Of a DNA stretch of 64,000 nt, positions 55,241-63,669 are shown in pieces. This DNA is from Planctomycetota bacterium. GTDB taxonomy: Bacteria; Planctomycetota; Phycisphaerae; Phycisphaerales; SM1A02. The notes beneath the pieces were generated by a model. That model had not been told where the DNA came from, made no database searches, and saw only the letters and a program-made list of their open reading frames with translations. Each line of letters opens with the position of its first letter. The stretch's first letter is position 1. The translations under genes were made by a program, and so were the position numbers. Location: the NCBI GenBank assembly GCA_014381555.1, contig JACNLO010000052.1, forward strand, positions 1 through 64,000, read 5' to 3'.

Positions 55241-57268
55241 ATGATGAATCGTCTACTTCTTTTATTCCTTCCTTGTTTTGCGGTATGTTCATTGGCTCAT
55301 AGCCAGGTTCAACCAGAGGTATTTGTTTTGGATAATGGGATGAAGTTTATTCTTCTACCTCGCTCAGAAGAACCAAACAACATCGCTGCTGGATGGGTTG
55401 CGAAAGTTGGGTCTGTAAATGAGCGACCAGGAATTACTGGGTTGAGTCACTTTTTTGAACACCTTATGTTTAAGGGGACAAAAACCATAGGTACAAGAAA
55501 TAGTATTAAGGACGCTTCCTACACAAATAAAGAGCGGGATTTGCGAAACGCTATGCTTGATATTATTTGGACGGAACAATATGACCGATTTAAACAGGGT
55601 GAGATTGATGATCCTTGGGACGCATCTTACGACACCGAAGAGTTGTCAATACTCAGAGAATCCCTGCGAAACACAATGGATGAACACCGAAGCGTAATCA
55701 TTAAGGATGAGATATCTTCTATATATCAGAGTGAAGGCGCTGTCGGGTTGAACGCTTTTACTAGCGAGGATGTTACTTTTTACATAAACCAACTCCCGGC
55801 AAACAAACTTGAACTTTGGTGTTGGGTTGAATCTGATCGGCTTGCAAACAGTGTGTTTAGGGAGTTCTTTTCGGAACGAGATGTCGTTCATGAAGAACGT
55901 AGATTGAGAACAGAATCTTCGCCAACTGGAGAGTTTCAGGAACAATTTAACTCTATGTTTTGGCAGGCGTCACCATACTCGTGGCCTGTTATTGGGTGGC
56001 CAAGTGATTTAAACAGTTACACTCTAGAAGAGGCGAAACGATATTTTGATATTTACTATCAACCAAGCAACCTTGTTGGTGTTCTTGTTGGGGATTTTGA
56101 TGTCAAAACAGCCACCACAATGATTAAAAAATATTTTGGTCAACTTCGCGCAGGGTCTTCCCCGCCACCACCGGTACCCACCATTGAACCATCTCAAAAA
56201 GCTTCTCAGCGCATGGTGGCAGAGGTTGACGCCCAGTCACAAATTGAAATTAGATATCACGCTGTTCCGTTTAGCCACGCCGATTCATATGCTCTTGATA
56301 TTTTGTCTGCGGTATTAAATGGAAAAACTGGGCGGCTGTACAAATCTATGGTTGAGGGTGAAGAAATAGCAACCAGCGCATCGTTTTCTCTTGATGCTAA
56401 AAAATATGCTGGTTTTCTCTCTTTTTCTGGGACAGTAAAGGGTGGTGCAAGACCAGAGAACATTGAAGAGTCTTGGTATGAACAGGTGTCCATCTTACAA
56501 AACGAGCCTATCTCTGAAAAAGAGTTAGAGAAGGTCAAAAACAATGTAATAGCTGATCAGTACAGGCAACTACAAAGTAACTTTTACTTGATGATTCAGT
56601 TGGGATATTTTGAGGCGCTAGGTGGTTGGGAGTACATCAATGACTCTGGTAATAAACTTCTTGAAGTAACGCCGGACGATTTAGTGCGAGTTGCAAACAA
56701 GTATTTGACAACAAATAATAGTTCTGTGGTCATCTACAATCGATTGCATGGTGGCGAACCTGTTGATGAGGAGTTAATGGCGTTTGGACCACAAGAACAG
56801 GCAATGATTAGGGCAGCAATGCTTGATTTTGAGACTATGTCTGCAGAAGATTTGTTGGACGCCAGTCAGCAAATGAGGTCGCAAATAACACAAATTCCTT
56901 CAGAAATGCTACCTGTGTTCGAGTACATTCTGAAAAAGCTTGAAGAACGGTGTAATGAATTTGTTGGCGAAGCACCAGCTGATGTGGTTGATGAAGAAAG
57001 TGTTGAAGATGTGGTTGAAGAAAATAAAACTCCTGAAGTTGTACCAGTTGTTGAACTGGTTCAGCCGGGAATAATTCAACTTGATCCGCAGCAGATGGCA
57101 CAAGCAACGGAGTTTTTAGAGAATCTCTATGGTAAGCCTCTTGGAGACCTTGTTCAAATCCATGCAGCGCTACAGGGTGCTATGACCGCTGTGCCTGATG
57201 ATGAGCGTGTCATTCTTGAGTATATCATTCAAAAACTCTTGGTCTACATTGCAGAACTAGAAAAATAA
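55241..57268 (+). CDS. M16-family zinc peptidase (active subunit)
   Basis: 675 residues, AGGAG 6 nt before ATG. Signal peptide (MMNRLLLLFLPCFAVCSLAHS), then an M16 catalytic domain with inverted zinc motif HFFEH (70-74) and downstream Glu in KDEISSIYQSE. A 60-residue insertion lies between the motif and that Glu. The second M16 domain covers about 225-430, and a C-terminal acidic stretch (about 595-625, VVDEESVEDVVEENK) precedes a helical end. It is likely the catalytic half of a two-subunit periplasmic peptidase with the next gene (28 nt gap). Confidence 0.9.
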   Translation: MMNRLLLLFLPCFAVCSLAHSQVQPEVFVLDNGMKFILLPRSEEPNNIAAGWVAKVGSVNERPGITGLSHFFEHLMFKGTKTIGTRNSIKDASYTNKERDLRNAMLDIIWTEQYDRFKQGEIDDPWDASYDTEELSILRESLRNTMDEHRSVIIKDEISSIYQSEGAVGLNAFTSEDVTFYINQLPANKLELWCWVESDRLANSVFREFFSERDVVHEERRLRTESSPTGEFQEQFNSMFWQASPYSWPVIGWPSDLNSYTLEEAKRYFDIYYQPSNLVGVLVGDFDVKTATTMIKKYFGQLRAGSSPPPPVPTIEPSQKASQRMVAEVDAQSQIEIRYHAVPFSHADSYALDILSAVLNGKTGRLYKSMVEGEEIATSASFSLDAKKYAGFLSFSGTVKGGARPENIEESWYEQVSILQNEPISEKELEKVKNNVIADQYRQLQSNFYLMIQLGYFEALGGWEYINDSGNKLLEVTPDDLVRVANKYLTTNNSSVVIYNRLHGGEPVDEELMAFGPQEQAMIRAAMLDFETMSAEDLLDASQQMRSQITQIPSEMLPVFEYILKKLEERCNEFVGEAPADVVDEESVEDVVEENKTPEVVPVVELVQPGIIQLDPQQMAQATEFLENLYGKPLGDLVQIHAALQGAMTAVPDDERVILEYIIQKLLVYIAELEK

Positions 57269-57296
57269 AAACCAACTTTATACAACGAGATTTTAT

Positions 57297-58853
57297 ATGT
57301 TAATAACAAATTTTTTATTGTTACAAAAACCCACGACCTTAAGACACAAAACAATATGTGTGGTGGCACTTTCTTTGTTTTGTTTTATGATTGTTGGTTG
57401 TGGAGACCTTGGAGAAAAAAGCGAAAAAAGTAATCCTGTTGGTCCAGGCCATCCTAAAGATATTGTGTACCCTGAGTTTGTTTTTGATGTTCCTGACGCG
57501 GAATCTTTTATGGAAACTTTGGACAATGGCGTTCGTCTCTTTGTGGTTGAAGACAGAGAGTTGCCACTTGTTCAGGTCACAGCAACTTTTAGGGGCGGGA
57601 AATATCTAGACCCAGACAATCAGGTTGGTTTAACAAACATTATGGCTACTTTGATTCGTGATGGTGGAACATCAACAATGACTGCGGAGAAACTTGATGA
57701 AACACTCGCGTTTCTTGCTGCTAATGTTGATGTTCGTGGTGGCAGGGCAACTATTACGGCGAATCTTGATTGTTTGGAATCAAATTTTAAAGAAAGTTTT
57801 GAGTTGTTCTTTGACATGTTGCAACACCCAGCTTTTCAAGAGTCTAGGGTTCGGGTCGAGAAAGACAGCGCTATCGAGGGAATGAAGCAGCGAAACGATT
57901 ATCCGTCTAGAATCTTAAAAAGGGAATTCTCATCAAAAATGTTTGGTGATTCTTATTTAGGGAAACAACCTGTGGCAGACGCTGTTTCTTCTATCAATAA
58001 AAACTCTTTGCTAAAGCAATTTGATAAAATTATTGCTCCTGCAAATCTGGTTTTATCTGTTAGTGGTGATTTTGACAGAAACCAAATGGTTCAGTTTATG
58101 AACGAAACGATTGGTAGGTGGGGTGGAGAATCTGATATACCTAATCCTCCAAACATTACACATAATTTTGAGCCTGGAATTTATTTTGTAGACAAAGATG
58201 TTCCTCAGGGTGGAGTTAGGGTTGGCATTCGCTCTGTTCAGCAAGGCGATCCTGATGTGGAGCCGCTCTCTGTTATGAACTATATCCTTGGTGGCGGTGG
58301 TTTTAGTAGCAGAATTACCCAAAGTATTCGTAGCAATGAGGGTTTGGCTTATGGTGCTGGATCTGGTTTTTCTGCAAGCCCGTGGGGCGATGGTGTTTGG
58401 GTTGCTAGTTTTGAGTCTAAAAGTTCTACTGTTGCGCTTGCAACAAGGTTGTTGTTCGATGAAATTGAGCGGATAAAAACCGAACTGGTAACCGATGAGG
58501 AGCTCGAGCTTGCTAAAAAGTCCCTAATTGAACAGCTCCCGAGCATTTTTCAATCAAAAGCTGGAACACTTGGTGTCTTTGTTCAAGACACGCTCACTAA
58601 CAGGGATCCTAACTATTGGGAAACTTATCGAGACAAAATAAAATCTGTAACAGCCGAGGATGTTATGCGGGTTGCCAACAGGATTTTGCTGCCAAGGAAA
58701 ATGGTGGTGGTAATTGTTGGTGATTGGGACACCATAGTTGGTGGTGATGCTGGTGGAAGGGCGTCCATGCAGGATATTTCATCTGTTGTTGGTGGAGAAA
58801 TTGTCGAACTTCCGATGCGTAATCCGCTTACTTTAGAGGTTCAAAACAAATAA
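57297..58853 (+). CDS. M16-family peptidase homologue lacking the zinc motif, lipoprotein
   Basis: 518 residues. A signal sequence ends in MIVGCGDLG, a plausible lipobox. The M16 fold is recognised from LDNGVRLFVVEDRELPLVQV and the second domain (QGGVRVGIRSV, LGGGGFSSRITQSIRSNEGLAYG), but HxxEH is replaced by the GLTNIMATLIRDGG segment. In two-gene M16 systems the partner is often inactive but needed for substrate binding. It is co-transcribed with the active gene. Confidence 0.88.
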   Translation: MLITNFLLLQKPTTLRHKTICVVALSLFCFMIVGCGDLGEKSEKSNPVGPGHPKDIVYPEFVFDVPDAESFMETLDNGVRLFVVEDRELPLVQVTATFRGGKYLDPDNQVGLTNIMATLIRDGGTSTMTAEKLDETLAFLAANVDVRGGRATITANLDCLESNFKESFELFFDMLQHPAFQESRVRVEKDSAIEGMKQRNDYPSRILKREFSSKMFGDSYLGKQPVADAVSSINKNSLLKQFDKIIAPANLVLSVSGDFDRNQMVQFMNETIGRWGGESDIPNPPNITHNFEPGIYFVDKDVPQGGVRVGIRSVQQGDPDVEPLSVMNYILGGGGFSSRITQSIRSNEGLAYGAGSGFSASPWGDGVWVASFESKSSTVALATRLLFDEIERIKTELVTDEELELAKKSLIEQLPSIFQSKAGTLGVFVQDTLTNRDPNYWETYRDKIKSVTAEDVMRVANRILLPRKMVVVIVGDWDTIVGGDAGGRASMQDISSVVGGEIVELPMRNPLTLEVQNK

Positions 58854-58864
58854 CCTTTTTAACG

Positions 58865-58901
58865 GTTGGTAGTGATACATAAACGCATATTGTCTACCAA
58901 C
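58865..58901. other. 8-bp inverted repeat in the gap before the methyltransferase gene
   Basis: GTTGGTAG and CTACCAAC separated by 21 nt, between the M16 homologue stop and the methyltransferase start. No T-run follows, so it is not a standard terminator; an operator or mRNA hairpin is possible. Confidence 0.35.
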
Positions 58902-58962
58902 ATAAATAACATTGGTGTAGCATGTTTGGATACAATTCACACCTTTGGAACCAAATAATACA

Positions 58963-59778
58963 ATGGCAAGACCAGTAAAACCAGGTTGGATAACCGCAAA
59001 GACTGCGGACACTAATGATCTTTATGAAAGATCTGTTCAATGCCCAGAATCTGAGGTAGATTTGATTATTCAGGCGTGGGATGAGATTCGTGGCAGAGAG
59101 CCAGTAACTTTGCGAGAAGATTTTTGTGGAACTTCAGCCGTTGCTAGAGAGTGGGTACAACGAAATGATTTTTGCACCGTTGTTGGTGTTGATTTAAACT
59201 CAGATGTTTTAGCATGGGCGAGCAACCGAATTGAAAAAGACCTAACACAACAACAGCGGTCGCGTATTCAATTAATAGAACACGACGTTATGACTATTCA
59301 GTCTGGTTCTGTTGATTGTGTTTTGGCTATGAACTTTAGTTATTATGGTTTTAAGAAGCGTGAAACACTAAAACAATATTTTACTTCGGTTTATAACAGT
59401 CTGGTTGATGATGGCCTGTTTTTACTAGATGCGTATGGAGGAAGCGATTCTTTTTTAGAGATGGACGAAGAGCGAGACCTTGATGGGTTTACATATGTCT
59501 GGGATCAACATTGCGTCAATCCCATAACTGGAGATATTGTTAATTACATACATTTTGAGTTTCCTGACGGATCAAAAATTAAGCGCGCTTTTACTTATGA
59601 GTGGCGGTTTTGGACGCTTCCAGAGATTAGAGATGTTTTGTTAGAATCTGGTTTTTCTAGTGTTAATGTGTATTGGGAGGGTACTGATGAAGATGGTGAG
59701 GGTGATGGTGTTTGGTCAATCGATACTCGGGGTGAGGCTTGCGCTGGTTGGGTTGCGTATATCGCTGCGGTAAAATGA
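58963..59778 (+). CDS. Class I SAM-dependent methyltransferase
   Basis: 271 residues from ATG 58963; a TTG six codons upstream is the alternative. SAM-binding elements are LREDFCGTSAVAREW (motif I variant with FCGT) and VVGVDLNSDVLAWASNRI (acidic end of strand 2), followed by VDCVLAMNFSYYGFKKRE and a beta-rich C-terminal half with WEGTDEDGEGDGVW. Related proteins are annotated only as methyltransferases. The stop overlaps the start of the polyprenyl synthase gene (ATGA), so a role in prenylquinone synthesis is possible but unproven. Confidence 0.8.
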   Translation: MARPVKPGWITAKTADTNDLYERSVQCPESEVDLIIQAWDEIRGREPVTLREDFCGTSAVAREWVQRNDFCTVVGVDLNSDVLAWASNRIEKDLTQQQRSRIQLIEHDVMTIQSGSVDCVLAMNFSYYGFKKRETLKQYFTSVYNSLVDDGLFLLDAYGGSDSFLEMDEERDLDGFTYVWDQHCVNPITGDIVNYIHFEFPDGSKIKRAFTYEWRFWTLPEIRDVLLESGFSSVNVYWEGTDEDGEGDGVWSIDTRGEACAGWVAYIAAVK

Positions 59779-60752
59779 AAACGCTTATTGATATGACATC
59801 GCGCGTTGGCAGTTGGTTGTCAAAAGAGTTGGACGAAGTATCCATCGTGATGTCTGAACACTTAAAAAATAAACACAGCGCTGTAAATGATGTTTGTGAT
59901 GAGTTGGCCGCTTATAAAGGGAAAATGTTGAGGCCTTCGCTTTTGTTGTTGACATGGAAAACTGTTTCAAAAGAACAGATTGTTCCAAAGTGTGTTCACG
60001 TTGCCGCTGCTGTTGTGGAGTTAATTCACCTAGCAACCCTAGTGCACGACGATGTTTTAGATGAAGCAGACCTTAGGCGAGGAGAAAAAACAATTAATAG
60101 TCTTCGAGGAAACGAAGCTGCCGTCATGATTGGTGATTATTTGCTTTCTAGTGCTTTTCATCTTTGTTCTACTATTGAGAACCCAAGGCTAAATCTTTTG
60201 TTGGGAGAGGTAACCAACACCATTTGTGCGGGCGAGGTTGTTCAATTGTTCCACAGAAACAATGTGGATCTTGATATAGATTTGTATTATCAGATTATTC
60301 ACGATAAAACAGCTTCGCTAATTGCTGCTTCTTGCGAAATGGGTGCGATATTGGGTGGTGCTACTGATGGCGAAGTACTGGTTTTAAAGAAGTTTGGAAT
60401 GTCTGTTGGAACAGCGTTCCAGATTAAAGACGACTTGCTTGACCTTCTCGGTGAACAAAAAAGTATTGGTAAGCCAGCCGGCAGAGACCTTGAAAAAGGG
60501 AAACTTACTTTGCCAATTATTTCGTTTCTTTCAGAAAACCCGGGGCTAAAGCCAGTTGTCCAAAAAGTCATTATAAATAATGACCGAGAAGAGCTACATA
60601 GAATGCTTGACTCAACAGATTCTATTGCAAGCGCGTTTGGTGTTGTTAACACGCTTGTTGAATCTGGAACTACTCCTGTTCGAAAACTGTTTAACAACGA
60701 TGCTTCTGTTCAAATTTGTGCGCTAGCAGAACAACTAAAACACACTATTTAG
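59775..60752 (+). CDS. Polyprenyl diphosphate synthase (long-chain trans type)
   Basis: 325 residues from ATG 59775, coupled to the methyltransferase. Prenyltransferase motifs: GKMLRPSLLLL, first aspartate-rich region LVHDDVLDEADLRRG, and second FQIKDDLLDLLG. The first region is DDxxD with the two-residue spacing of IspB/HepT-type enzymes. It probably makes the prenyl chain of menaquinone or ubiquinone. Chain length cannot be told reliably. Confidence 0.9.
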   Translation: MKTLIDMTSRVGSWLSKELDEVSIVMSEHLKNKHSAVNDVCDELAAYKGKMLRPSLLLLTWKTVSKEQIVPKCVHVAAAVVELIHLATLVHDDVLDEADLRRGEKTINSLRGNEAAVMIGDYLLSSAFHLCSTIENPRLNLLLGEVTNTICAGEVVQLFHRNNVDLDIDLYYQIIHDKTASLIAASCEMGAILGGATDGEVLVLKKFGMSVGTAFQIKDDLLDLLGEQKSIGKPAGRDLEKGKLTLPIISFLSENPGLKPVVQKVIINNDREELHRMLDSTDSIASAFGVVNTLVESGTTPVRKLFNNDASVQICALAEQLKHTI

Positions 60753-60795
60753 GTGGAGTGTTCTGAATTTTTGGTATCATTAAGCACGATACAGT

Positions 60796-60831
60796 GACGA
60801 ACGTGTTGTTCGTCGAAAACAACTGTTTTTT
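60796..60831 (+). terminator. Stem-loop and T-run between the polyprenyl synthase gene and the tRNA-Glu-like element
   Basis: GACGAAC-GTGTT-GTTCGTC (60796-60814) is followed after 11 nt by T7 (60826-60832 region). The gap between stem and T-run is longer than ideal; a weaker AAACA/TGTTT stem sits directly at the T-run. It probably ends the upstream operon, with moderate support. Confidence 0.5.
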
Positions 60832-60832
60832 T

Positions 60833-60902
60833 GTCCCGTTCGTCTAGTGGTCTAGGACGCCAGATTCTTCTGGTTACAGGGGTTCGAATCCTCTATGGGA
60901 TG
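60833..60902 (+). pseudogene. tRNA-Glu-like sequence with shortened anticodon loop
   Basis: The acceptor (GTCCCGT/ATGGGAT, two G-U pairs), D-arm GTCTAGTGGTCTAGGAC and T-arm AGGGG-TTCGAAT-CCTCT are those of tRNA-Glu, discriminator G. The anticodon arm is only 14 nt, CCAGATTCTTCTGG, instead of 17, so a five-bp stem leaves a four-base loop (TTCT) with no room for a normal seven-base loop. All other parts have normal length, giving 70 nt rather than 73. This is either a degenerate tRNA-Glu, a tRNA-like leader for the downstream RNase Z-family gene, or a sequence error. Confidence 0.7.
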
Positions 60903-60911
60903 TTCTTTTTT

Positions 60912-60938
60912 TGTGTTTGTTTGAAACAGACACATTTT
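60912..60938 (+). promoter_or_regulatory. Hairpin with T4 between the tRNA-like element and the RNase Z ribosome site
   Basis: TGTGTTTGT and ACAGACACA pair (nine bp, one G-U) around TTGAA, followed by TTTT and then GGAG for the downstream ATG (60950). It is a weak intrinsic terminator or attenuator sitting directly before the ribosome site, so some transcripts could stop here and others read into the gene. Confidence 0.5.
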
Positions 60939-60949
60939 GGAGTTTTATT

Positions 60950-61870
60950 ATGTTGCCACGAAGACCCCCGCGATCAGGACAGGTTGGGTTTTTATATCTT
61001 CCACCCTACAGGGTTCAGGGCATAAGCATTGCTGGCGAACAAACAGCTGTTCATATTCCTGAACTAGATGTGGCTTTTGATGTTGGGCTTTGTCCAAGGC
61101 CGGTTTTGTCTGCCCCGTTCATCGCCCTTACACATGGACACATGGATCATGTTGCGGGGTTACCGTACTACTTTAGTCAAAGAATGTTTCAAAAAATGGG
61201 TGTTGGAACCTGTGTTTGCCATAGCGAAATTGCTGGTGCTGTGCAATCAATGATGGCTGGGTGGGTTGATCTGGAACAACAATTCACTCCGCACAACATT
61301 GTTTCGCTAGACCCCGATGGCGAGATCACCATTAAACCAAACATTGTTTTAAAGGGAATAGAGGCAAGCCACACGGTACCTGCTCTTTCTTATGTTGTGA
61401 TGGAACACAGGAAAAAGTTACTTGAAAAATATAATGGTCTTCCACAAGAAGAGTTAAGAAGCCTAAAGATTGGTGGGACAGAAATTACTCACACTTTAAA
61501 AATTCCACTTGTTGCGTGCACAGGTGACACCGAAATGGGCAACCACTTGTTTCGTCCAGAGTTTACAAACGCTCCAATCGTTATAACTGAGTGTACTTTT
61601 TTTGAGTCTGAACATAAAACCAGAGCCACCGTAGGGAAACATTTACATATTGATAATATTGCAGATTTGTTGCAGGTGTGGAAGGCGGAGCACGTTGTAA
61701 TCACTCACACAAGTCGCAGAACGGGTCTTGATATTATTAAGAGGGCTATTGAAGAACGAATTGGTTGTGATGACTCACACCGAATACACTTGCTAATGGA
61801 CCACCACGCAAACAGAATGCGTTATGAAAAACAACAGGAAGAAGCGGGAGATTTTGCGGAAAATGGTTGA
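60950..61870 (+). CDS. Metallo-beta-lactamase-fold hydrolase of the ribonuclease Z family
   Basis: 306 residues from ATG 60950, with GGAG 7 nt upstream; an earlier in-frame start (60911) would lie in the hairpin. Zinc-site motif THGHMDHVAG, then HTVPALSYVV, GDTEMG (bridging Asp) and THTSRR (final His) are in the order of RNase Z/ElaC enzymes. These cut tRNA precursors 3' of the discriminator base where CCA is not encoded, as for all tRNAs seen here. The typical exosite arm is not clearly recognisable, so another MBL activity cannot be excluded. A tRNA-like element precedes it by 47 nt. Confidence 0.78.
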   Translation: MLPRRPPRSGQVGFLYLPPYRVQGISIAGEQTAVHIPELDVAFDVGLCPRPVLSAPFIALTHGHMDHVAGLPYYFSQRMFQKMGVGTCVCHSEIAGAVQSMMAGWVDLEQQFTPHNIVSLDPDGEITIKPNIVLKGIEASHTVPALSYVVMEHRKKLLEKYNGLPQEELRSLKIGGTEITHTLKIPLVACTGDTEMGNHLFRPEFTNAPIVITECTFFESEHKTRATVGKHLHIDNIADLLQVWKAEHVVITHTSRRTGLDIIKRAIEERIGCDDSHRIHLLMDHHANRMRYEKQQEEAGDFAENG

Positions 61871-62007
61871 CGGACAGGGAAATAAAGCGTAGATTTAGCG
61901 TTCCAATATATTGCATGGATGCTACACGCCTTTTTTGGGATGGATGAGAAACCTGATTTTGTGGTTGACTCGTCGTTGGGCCTATTAGTTACGTGGTAAA
62001 AAAATAT

Positions 62008-63414
62008 ATGAGTAAAGATCAAATAGACAGACAGCAATTAAAGGTTGACCTTTTGGGTCGGCTTCATCTTGACCACGCGACAATGTGTAGAAGGTGGTTT
62101 GATGACATTGTTGTGCTTGGTATTGTTGGTGGAACGTTGTTAATTCAAATTCAAGAACCAGTTCAATTAAAATATTTGCAGCGCTGTTGCACCCAACAGT
62201 TTGCCGAAGCCGCACAATCAATTACTGGGCATCTTCTTGGGGTGCGCTTTGTTGGCGAAGAGGGAATAACACCAAGCACGGGGAACGTGGCTGGTTCGGG
62301 AAGATTCGGAAAATCTGGTGTTGTTTCGGGCGACAACCCAAGGGGCACTTCGGTACTTTCTTCTTTTGATATTGAAGAAGATTTGCTAATTAGCCCCGAC
62401 TACAATTTTGAAAATTTTGTTGTTGGTCCCGGAAACAGGCTAGCGCATGCTGCTGCTACTGCTGTCTCTACTAAGCCGGGACAAGCATACAACCCCCTGT
62501 TTATTCATGGTGGGGTTGGGTTGGGCAAAACACACCTTCTACAATCCATTTGTCAAACGGCTATTAGAAAACATGCGTCGATGAGAATTTATTATGTTTC
62601 ATGTAATGGTTTTATGACGCAGTTTCTTGAGGGAGTTCAAGAGGGGAAAATGTCCTCGTTTAGAAACAAGTTTCGGGCGTTTGACATGCTTGTTATTGAT
62701 GATATTCACGATCTTTCGAAACGAGACCAAACACAAGAAGAATTTTTCCACACTTTTAATACCTTGTTTCAATCTGGAAAACAACTGGTGTTAAGCTCTG
62801 ATGCTCCGCCAAGTGAAATCCCATATCTAGAAGAGCGTTTAATAAGCAGGTTTAGTTGTGGTCTTGTTGCGAGCATTGATCCGCCTGGTTTTGAAACGCG
62901 GGTAGCAATAATTAAAAAGAAGGCAGTAATGAGAAACATCGATATTCCAGACGATGTTACAACCTATGTTGCTTCACACTTGGATTCCAATATTCGGTTG
63001 CTTGAGGGAGCCATTACAACCCTACAAAGCGTAGCCATGTTAGATGGTGAGGATATTTCTCTAGAACTTGCCAAGCGAACAATTGGAAATGAAAACAAAT
63101 CAGATGTGCCAACGAACATTTCCATTCAAAACATCCTTGACTCAGTTACTGTTTTTTATAACATCAAGCTCTCTGACCTTCTTTCTAAACGCAGACACAA
63201 ATCTATAACTGTTCCGAGGCAGGTTGGAATGTGGTTGTCACGAAAACATACTCGATTTAGTCTAGAAGAAATTGGAGGATATTTTGGTGGGCGAGATCAC
63301 ACAACCGTGATGCATGCAATAAAAACCATTAACAAAAAAATTGAAGATGACGAAATTTTCCAAAGAGAAATAAGCCTCTTGGGGGAACAATTATCGGACA
63401 AGCTTGGTGTCTAG
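62008..63414 (+). CDS. dnaA: Chromosomal replication initiator DnaA
   Basis: 468 residues from ATG 62008 (a GTG five codons upstream is possible). Domain I (about 1-80) and a linker precede the AAA+ domain with Walker A in HGGVGLGKTHLL, Walker B in MLVIDDIHDL, sensor 1 in VLSSDAPP and the Arg finger in LISRFSCGL. Domain IV ends in the DnaA signature GGRDHTTVMHAIKTI. It binds DnaA boxes and opens the origin. dnaN does not follow; instead an intergenic region with DnaA boxes and convergent trpD come next. Confidence 0.96.
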   Translation: MSKDQIDRQQLKVDLLGRLHLDHATMCRRWFDDIVVLGIVGGTLLIQIQEPVQLKYLQRCCTQQFAEAAQSITGHLLGVRFVGEEGITPSTGNVAGSGRFGKSGVVSGDNPRGTSVLSSFDIEEDLLISPDYNFENFVVGPGNRLAHAAATAVSTKPGQAYNPLFIHGGVGLGKTHLLQSICQTAIRKHASMRIYYVSCNGFMTQFLEGVQEGKMSSFRNKFRAFDMLVIDDIHDLSKRDQTQEEFFHTFNTLFQSGKQLVLSSDAPPSEIPYLEERLISRFSCGLVASIDPPGFETRVAIIKKKAVMRNIDIPDDVTTYVASHLDSNIRLLEGAITTLQSVAMLDGEDISLELAKRTIGNENKSDVPTNISIQNILDSVTVFYNIKLSDLLSKRRHKSITVPRQVGMWLSRKHTRFSLEEIGGYFGGRDHTTVMHAIKTINKKIEDDEIFQREISLLGEQLSDKLGV

Positions 63415-63428
63415 GATACGAGTTTTGT

Positions 63429-63624
63429 TGTGGATAAGTCGTGGATTATGTGACACTAGACTCTAATATCCAAACAAGAAAATCCATTTAAACAGGGCGA
63501 GTTAACATATGCGCAGTTGCTACGCAAACTTCGCACAGGCGAACTGACAGGTTATAACGGCCGCGGGGGCACTATAACCCGCCTTGTTTTATGGACTTAT
63601 GACTTTTTTGTGTTTTTATACACA
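63429..63624. other. Putative DnaA-box region (possible origin or dnaA-linked control region)
   Basis: A perfect DnaA box on the minus strand (TTATCCACA, 63429-63437), an imperfect one 11 bp on (63440-63448, TAATCCACG), and a box matching TTWTNCACA on the plus strand (TTATACACA, 63616-63624). They lie in the 255-bp dnaA-trpD intergenic region, which is partly AT-rich. Few boxes are present, so this may be an origin fragment or a titration/control site rather than oriC. Confidence 0.5.
63487..63594. other. Structured GC-rich element between DnaA boxes
   Basis: The ends pair imperfectly over about 15 nt: a 5' arm with AAACAGGGCGAGTTA and a 3' arm with TATAACCCGCCTTGTTT. Inside are a TTCGC-ACAG-GCGAA hairpin and a TGCG/CGCA stem. 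An alternative GGTTATA/TATAACC hairpin uses part of the 3' arm, so two exclusive folds are possible. The GC-rich centre (GGCCGCGGGGGC) contrasts with the flanks. It could be an RNA gene, a mobile hairpin or an origin structure. Confidence 0.45.
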
Positions 63625-63669
63625 ACTGAACAGACACTATTACTACGAAGACGAGTATTTAATCTATAT

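Noticed and set aside
60911-60949. Earlier start for the RNase Z-family protein
   Set aside because: It would lie in the hairpin after the tRNA-like element; the ATG at 60950 has a proper ribosome site and the family-like start.
63503-63520. GTTAACATATGCGCA resembles both arms of a dif/Xer recombination site
   Set aside because: The two arm-like words overlap and the central region is missing, so no complete 28-bp XerC/XerD site exists.
63487-63594. Possible integron attC site in the dnaA-trpD gap
   Set aside because: Core-site patterns RYYYAAC and GTTRRRY are not in the required places and no integrase or cassette is nearby.
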